The translations under genes were made by a program, and so were the position numbers. The notes under the pieces are model-generated. The model ran no database searches, was not told where the DNA came from, and worked only from the letters and a program-made list of their open reading frames with translations. A DNA stretch of 64,000 nt from Pseudobacteriovorax sp. GTDB taxonomy: Bacteria > Bdellovibrionota_B > Oligoflexia > Oligoflexales > Oligoflexaceae. Location: positions 186,001 to 250,000 of the forward strand of contig JABSRP010000011.1 in assembly GCA_013215145.1 (NCBI GenBank), given 5' to 3'. Of this stretch, positions 58,938 to 64,000 are shown piece by piece (the first letter of the stretch is position 1; each line of letters opens with the position of its first letter).

Positions 58938-60660
58938 TTGCTAACTGTGATCCGACAAGTTATTGATAACGAAGGCACAGAAAGGCACGATATCCTTAGT
59001 TTTCTAAAGACAATTCCCTCCCGTCTCGAAGAACGTTGGATAGCACAAAAAATATCCACTGGATCATCGCTTAATGCTTTATCCATATGGATCAATGATC
59101 ATGTTCGGTTGGATATTGGCTGATCTGTATATGATTAAAAACAGAGAGCTACTGACGGGTTTTATTATTCTGAGACTCTTCAGTGGGTCTAGCCTTTTAT
59201 TCCTTCCGCTAGTCACCAAAAGATACCCTAAAACCAACTTATATATTTTATGTGTCGTACTTACTCTACAAAATATTTTTACCATAACAGCTATTGGTAT
59301 GCTTCCAGCGGAAGCCTATGGGCCCTATATTCAAGTTTCAGTCGTGACGCTCTTTGCGATGGTTATTTTGTGTCCACCCTCGTTAAAATTGCTAGTCATA
59401 GCATGGTCATTACAGATGTTGATGTACCTTTCTCACTTTTATTTCACCAGCTATTCCTTTAGTGAACTTATGTTTGATAAAGGTATGATTATTAATATCA
59501 ATGCTGCTTTGTGTATGTTGATTCTTATCTTTCTTAGGGAAAATATAGCTCGGAATGAATTTCTGAACATGATAAAAATTGACGAAAAAAATAAAATCAT
59601 TGAGGAGCAAAATAGAAAATTGGCATCGATTTTCGATGTCATACCAGAGGCGATATTCTATCTTAACAAAGATCACCGGGGGGGTCTTACTATAGGAAAT
59701 GAATACTCTAAATTCACGGAAGACATCGCCGGCATGGAAGGGGCTAGTTTGAGTGGATTGGATTTTTTCGAAGCCATTATCCCGAAATTTGACATTGATG
59801 CACTCAGTCTATCACAAACCAAAAACGTTCTTTTGTCCTCCATCGGTGAAGACCTTTTACAATACCAGGCTAACATACATCTAATGCCCCAGCGATTAAA
59901 GACAAAACGTTCAGACCGTGAAAAAGTAAGGTACTTTGATGTTGTATGGATTCCTATGGTGGATCAAGATATTATCTTGAATTTTTCGGTCCTGATGTTT
60001 GAAATCACGAAGATCATTCAACTCGAAAAGAAGCATCAAATTGATCAAAAGTTGCAGAAAATCGTTCTCGAGATGGTTGTGATAGAGTCAAATAGAATCT
60101 CGGATTTTATAAAAGTCTCTGATGACATCATTGAGACGATCGCACCTATGGTTTTGCAAAAGGAAGGATCTAAAGGGCATGACTCCCTCAACGATCTTTA
60201 CGCCTCATTTCATAGTCTTAAGGGAATGGCGATCACTCTAAACTTTACAACATTTGCGCAGACAGTCCATAACGTCGAATCGCTAATTTTTAGTGTCTTG
60301 CAAGCTTCAGATGAAGAATCAGAGTCAATAACTGAGATTAATTTGCAGGCCATAAAGGCGATTGATCTGTTTAAACAATACAAAGCCATAAATAGCGAGG
60401 TCTTTCGCCGTCATGAAGATTCCCTTACTATAAACAAATCTCATGTGGAAGATATTCTGTCTTCGGATTTATCTGATGCCCATAAAATTTTGAGTATTCG
60501 TGAGGTTGTTTTTTCATCATTATCTTCAAAAATCACGGCTACGTTGACAGAGGTATGCAATTCGGTTTGTAAGAGAGTTAAAAAACCGGAACCTTCTATT
60601 ACCGTATCGGGGCCGCCGATCTTTTTTAGAGATCAATCGATCAAATCAAAAATACAATAA
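58938..60660 (+). pseudogene. CheA-like membrane sensor kinase, 5' part (interrupted gene)
   Basis: The main frame runs from the ATG at 59074 to a stop at 60658-60660. It encodes about six N-terminal transmembrane helices (residues 1-150), a PAS-like sensor region starting IFDVIPEAIFYLNKDHRG, a coiled coil, and a phosphotransfer domain with DLYASFHSLKGMAITL (phospho-His). It then runs into the start of the kinase ATP-binding domain, where it stops. Reading through the TAA in the same frame restores the missing motif. A separate frame from 58938 (ending at 59123 and containing FLKTIPSRLEERWIAQKIS) reads as plausible coding sequence. It fits the missing N-terminus, so a second, one-base lesion near 59074-59080 is suspected. 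Confidence 0.7.
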
Positions 60661-61107
60661 CGGTTTACTCATATAGCTAGGAACTCTATGGATCACGGAA
60701 TTGAACTTCCAGAGCATAGAGTCAAGCAAAATGAATCTCCAATGGGAAACATCCATGTTGAATGTCAAGTAGAATCCTCTGCTATTGAAATACGGTATTC
60801 AGATGATGGTAGAGGACTACCCATCAAGGAACTTGCGGACAAAGTCGCTGCAGAAACCCCAGCCCTGGATGACTTGGTTTTTCAAACAGGCTTCTCCACG
60901 GCTAAGACGGTGTCCGATATCTCTGGCAGAGGGGTTGGGTTAGCCGCCATAAAGTCGGAAATTGAAGAAAAAGGAGGAAGCATAACCATGGTATTTGGCA
61001 ACGCAGAAGTCGAAGACTATAAGCCATTTACTTTTTTGATTACATTGCCTCATCATTACTTTGATTTAGACTTGGACGACTCAGAAACGTCAGTTTCTGC
61101 CGCTTGA
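60661..61107 (+). pseudogene. CheA-like sensor kinase, 3' ATPase part (after the in-frame stop)
   Basis: Translating the same frame straight after the TAA gives RFTHIARNSMDHGIELPEHR, the textbook CheA N-box (H-x-x-RNxxDHGIE). The G1 box DDGRGLP, the F-box-like region and the G2 box SGRGVGLAAIKSEIEEKGG follow, then a short acidic end. As an independent ORF (ATG at 60688) it would lack half of the N box and so could not bind ATP. It is therefore the 3' half of the gene interrupted at 60658. There is no separate ribosome-binding site. Confidence 0.75.
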
Positions 61108-61229
61108 TCGGTACTGTCCCAAGACGTATATGTTTCCGTCCTAATATTTGTGCCTAATTTACGTAATGACTCTTCCTTTGTATCCATTTAGCATAGTGGG
61201 GTTTTTTGAGTTTCTCTTGGTATCCTTTT

Positions 61230-62033
61230 ATGTCTATGATGTCACCTAACATATCAGATATTGTTTGGTCGCCCGAGCGACTGCAGCTTATTCCCTCGAG
61301 GACTTTAGCGCCTTTTATCTCTCAATTTTCATGCTACGACGATTGGCCATCCTTGGCGGCGATCAATCAGGTGGCCGAATCCATGGGATTCCCACTAACG
61401 TTTGCGAAGCAACGAGTTCTTGGTAAGAGGGCTAAGAAAAGGCGTCGTCAACTTGATCCAGACTATCATTTTCTCCGCGACCCTGATCGATATGAACGTT
61501 TGGTGATACATCAAGCCTGTGTACCCACAAGGCCGGGTAACTGTCATGATTTCTTCAATGCCCTGACCTGGTTCCGATTCCCTCTAGCAAAAACCGAGAT
61601 CTGTCAACAGCTGATTATAGCTTGCGAGAATGCGCTTAGAACATACGGTCACCAAGCCAAAAATAGACCGGTTATGCACGATCTGTTAACCAGTTTTGAC
61701 GAAAGTGGCTTAGTTTGTGTCGTGCCACACGAGAACTTTCAGGAGGCAAAACAGATCTTGAATTCTGAAAACTTAACGAAAAAGCTAACATGGTTTTCGC
61801 AGCAATCAGGGGCTGATGTTATGATTTTTGGTCATGGGTTACTGGAGAATCTGTACCTAGATTCTGAGTTGGAACTCAATGCGATGACCTTATTGATCAG
61901 TAAAAATTATGATAAGGACATCGACATTGGTATCACAGAGGCCATAAAAAACCTAAGCCTTGAGCCATCAGCTACTGTTTTTGGCTCATTACCCCTGTCT
62001 ATCTTGGTAGGCCCTAGCTCTCATATTATGTAG
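61230..62033 (+). CDS. DUF3025 family protein
   Basis: A 267-residue cytoplasmic protein of unknown function. Family-like features are FISQFSCYDDWPSLAAINQVAESMGFPLTFA, YERLVIHQACVPTRPGNCHDFFNALTWFRFPLAKTEICQ (the FNAL-W-xFP core) and a later GLVCVVPHENF, then FGHGLLENLYLD. DUF3025 proteins occur in proteobacteria as single genes, often of 250-290 residues. A weak upstream TTG (61206) is in frame; the ATG at 61230 is chosen although no strong ribosome-binding site is visible. The 3' end overlaps ycaO by 45 bases on the other strand, a long convergent overlap. Confidence 0.8.
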   Translation: MSMMSPNISDIVWSPERLQLIPSRTLAPFISQFSCYDDWPSLAAINQVAESMGFPLTFAKQRVLGKRAKKRRRQLDPDYHFLRDPDRYERLVIHQACVPTRPGNCHDFFNALTWFRFPLAKTEICQQLIIACENALRTYGHQAKNRPVMHDLLTSFDESGLVCVVPHENFQEAKQILNSENLTKKLTWFSQQSGADVMIFGHGLLENLYLDSELELNAMTLLISKNYDKDIDIGITEAIKNLSLEPSATVFGSLPLSILVGPSSHIM

Positions 62034-64000
62034 TTTTTTATAGCTGTCGATCAGCCTTTGATGGCGATCTAGGCCTTCCAGTTTCATGCTGGTAGGGGTT
62101 AGGCCATGAAATTTAATACTACCTTCAATACAGCTGATAACGTCGTCCACAACCTCTTGACCATATAAGCGGGTCATGTTCGTCTGGTAATCGGCCATAT
62201 CTAAATCGGGATCTAGGGTAATATCGAGAGCAGCATTCATGGCATGATAAAACAATCGTCGCGCGACTGTGTTGTCATTAAAGGTAAAGAATCCTGTCGT
62301 AAGCTCTTTAGCATCTTCATAGCGCTTCAAAGCGAGACAAATCATGAGTTTGAGTTCACCAACATTGAGTTGGCCCCAAACTGTATTTTCATCAAATTCG
62401 ATACCAATAAGTTCGGCAACATTTGTGTATTCGTCCATCTCATACAGTTCAAAACGCTCGAGCAGATCCGTTAATGAGCTATCGTCCAAACTATGAATAT
62501 TGAGGATGTCTGCTCTAAAGTCTAGGGCCTTGTTATTATTATCCCAGATGAGATCTTCAACGGGATATATTTCAGAATAATTAGGAACCAGAATCCGACA
62601 AGCATTGGCTCCTAGGTCCGTATAGTCAGCGATATAAACCTCTTTTTCAAGCTTTTCAAGAATTCCCATTAGGTATTCTTGCTCGCTAGCAGTATCGCCA
62701 GGGATATTCCAGTCGACAAACTCATAATCGTGTTTGGCACTAAAAAACTTCCATGAAATCACGCCAGTCGAGTCAATAAAATGCTCTACCAAGTTATTGG
62801 GCTCGGTTATGGCCTCTCTACTAAATGTTGGTGGTAAGACATCATTTAGACTCTCGAAGCTTCTTCCCTGAAGGAGTTCTGTTAGGCTTCGCTCGAGGGC
62901 CACCTCAAATTTTGGATGGGAACCAAAAGAGGCGAAGACGCCGCCATTTCTTGGGTTCATCAGTGTCACACACATGACAGGAAAGCGCCCTCCTAATGAG
63001 GCGTCTTTCACTACCACTGGGTAACCCTTATCTTCAAGCTCCTTAATACCGGCCATGATTCCTGGAAACCGATTGAGCACTGATTTAGGTACATCAGGTA
63101 GCACGATCTCTTCAGCAATGATCCGATTCTTGACGGCACGTTCAAAAATTTCAGAAAGGCACTGAACCCGAGCCTCGGTGATGGTATTCCCAGCACTCAT
63201 ACCATTACTGACAAATAGATTGCCGATCAGATTTGCAGGGATATAGACGGTTTGTTTGTCGGAATGTCGGATAAAGGGTAACGCACAAATTCCCCGGTCG
63301 GACCGACCAGAGTTAGTATCGATGAGATGGAAAGACTTTAGTTCTTGGTCGGGATTATAGATATCTAGTAGGTGCGCATCCATAAGCCCTTCGGGAATCG
63401 CGTCGTCTTCTCCTGGGATAAACCACTTTTCATCTGGATAATGGACGAAGTCTTGGGATGCGATGTCTTCGCCAAGGAAGTGATCATTATAAAAATAATT
63501 ACAACTTATCCTTTCCATATACTCGCCAAGGGCTGAGCACAGGGCGCTGTCTTTAGAAGCTCCTTTACCATTGGTAAAGCATAAAGGAGAAGTAGCATCA
63601 CGAACATGTACCGACCAAACATTCGGGACAAGGTTGCGCCACGAAGCAATTTCTACGTTGATTCCTAACGTTTCAAGAACCTCAGTCATCGTTGAAATGG
63701 TTTCCTCGAGAGGAAGATCTTTTCCCAGAATATTTGTTTTTTGGCTGGGGTCCGGTGCTGCCATTGCCATGAGCCCAGAATCTGATCCGAGGACATCGAC
63801 AGTTTCAATACAAAATTCCGGAGTCTGCTGAATCACTTTTTTAACCGTGCATCGCTCTATGGAACGTAGGATTCCTGTCCGGTGATGCTCAGACAAGTCT
63901 GCTGGTAGTTCCACTCTGATTTGGAATTTTTGATTGTAGCGGTTTTCTGGGTCGATGATATTGTTTTGCGATAGGCGAATATCTTCCGCTGGGATATTGC
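61989..64000 (-). CDS. ycaO: YcaO, ribosomal protein S12 methylthiotransferase accessory factor (5' partial)
   Basis: YcaO-domain ATPase, reported to assist RimO in beta-methylthiolation of ribosomal protein S12. The YcaO core is clear: TNGKGASKDSALCSALGEYMERISCN (ATP-binding Glu residues), GMSAGNTITEARVQCLSEIFERAVK, DASLGGRFPVMCVTLMNP and ALERSLTELLQGR. The C-terminal helical part (YEDAKELTTGFFTFND, ALDITLDPDLDM) is also like that of E. coli YcaO. The N-terminal ELPADLSEHHRTGILRSIERCTVKKVI is the end of the OsmC-like domain. The frame is still open at the last base of the window (NIPAEDIRLSQNNIIDPEN upstream of the GTG at 63914), so the true start lies outside. Confidence 0.92.
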   Translation of the reverse strand, partial: NIPAEDIRLSQNNIIDPENRYNQKFQIRVELPADLSEHHRTGILRSIERCTVKKVIQQTPEFCIETVDVLGSDSGLMAMAAPDPSQKTNILGKDLPLEETISTMTEVLETLGINVEIASWRNLVPNVWSVHVRDATSPLCFTNGKGASKDSALCSALGEYMERISCNYFYNDHFLGEDIASQDFVHYPDEKWFIPGEDDAIPEGLMDAHLLDIYNPDQELKSFHLIDTNSGRSDRGICALPFIRHSDKQTVYIPANLIGNLFVSNGMSAGNTITEARVQCLSEIFERAVKNRIIAEEIVLPDVPKSVLNRFPGIMAGIKELEDKGYPVVVKDASLGGRFPVMCVTLMNPRNGGVFASFGSHPKFEVALERSLTELLQGRSFESLNDVLPPTFSREAITEPNNLVEHFIDSTGVISWKFFSAKHDYEFVDWNIPGDTASEQEYLMGILEKLEKEVYIADYTDLGANACRILVPNYSEIYPVEDLIWDNNNKALDFRADILNIHSLDDSSLTDLLERFELYEMDEYTNVAELIGIEFDENTVWGQLNVGELKLMICLALKRYEDAKELTTGFFTFNDNTVARRLFYHAMNAALDITLDPDLDMADYQTNMTRLYGQEVVDDVISCIEGSIKFHGLTPTSMKLEGLDRHQRLIDSYKKLHNMRARAYQDRQG

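Noticed and set aside
1-64000. CRISPR arrays, insertion sequences, prophage, rRNA and tRNA genes
   Set aside because: I looked for regularly spaced repeats, transposase or integrase motifs and tRNA T-loop signatures and found none convincing. A covariance-model scan would be the decisive test for RNA genes.

Overview
The window reads as chromosomal DNA of a free-living Gram-negative bacterium. There are many short lipoprotein signal peptides, outer-membrane beta-barrels, a TonB-dependent receptor and secreted hydrolases. No rRNA, tRNA, phage, insertion sequence or CRISPR array was seen. The gene set (TIGR02147-type protein, DUF4360 protein, metallo-beta-lactamase fold joined to cyclic-nucleotide-binding domains, DNA-J related protein, YcaO with an OsmC-like N-terminus) and the moderate GC would fit the Bdellovibrionota/Oligoflexia or a related former deltaproteobacterial lineage. 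That placement is inference from gene content only.

Layout. 1-4 kb: the 3' part of a metallo-beta-lactamase/cyclic-nucleotide-binding fusion, convergent with Lon protease. 4.2-11.2 kb: an operon for an outer-membrane barrel, a four-domain choice-of-anchor J lipoprotein and a very large extracellular nuclease-like lipoprotein, closed by a clear terminator and followed by a perfect 61-bp inverted repeat. 11.5-19.5 kb: single genes (FAH-family enzyme, EF-hand protein, DNA-J related protein, TrmH/SpoU RNA methyltransferase, DUF1338 enzyme, secreted alpha-amylase, two lipoproteins). 19.9-21.8 kb: a hybrid histidine kinase with a suspicious 5' end. 22.1-26.2 kb: a tight three-gene operon of two c-type heme proteins and a tail-anchored partner. 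26.3-31.1 kb: a lytic transglycosylase-like lipoprotein, an NAD-epimerase with a GNAT acetyltransferase, a small lipoprotein and an amidase. 32.3-40.7 kb: TonB receptor, YfcC-type carrier, isoaspartyl dipeptidase and two secreted cyanophycinase-family peptidases. 41-50 kb: a phosphopantetheinyl transferase homologue with altered metal ligands, an LtaS-like phosphotransferase, an NSS transporter, a DUF4360 protein, a lone receiver domain and a LysR regulator. 50.5-53.4 kb: a Cys-rich repeat lipoprotein (frameshifted) and a papain-like cysteine protease. 53.5-58.5 kb: MATE exporter, TIGR02147 protein and lipoproteins. 58.9-61.1 kb: a CheA-like sensor kinase broken by an in-frame stop. 61.2-64 kb: a DUF3025 protein and ycaO running off the end.

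The most coherent functional unit is 32.3-40.7 kb. Secreted cyanophycinases would release beta-Asp-Arg dipeptides from the cyanobacterial storage polymer cyanophycin, the TonB receptor and YfcC carrier would take them up, and the isoaspartyl dipeptidase would split them in the cytoplasm. Other points worth a second look are three coding sequences with apparent single-base or nonsense lesions (19.9, 51.16 and 60.66 kb), three large intergenic inverted repeats (11.3, 15.6 and 45.3 kb) and the uncharacterised heme-protein operon at 22-26 kb.
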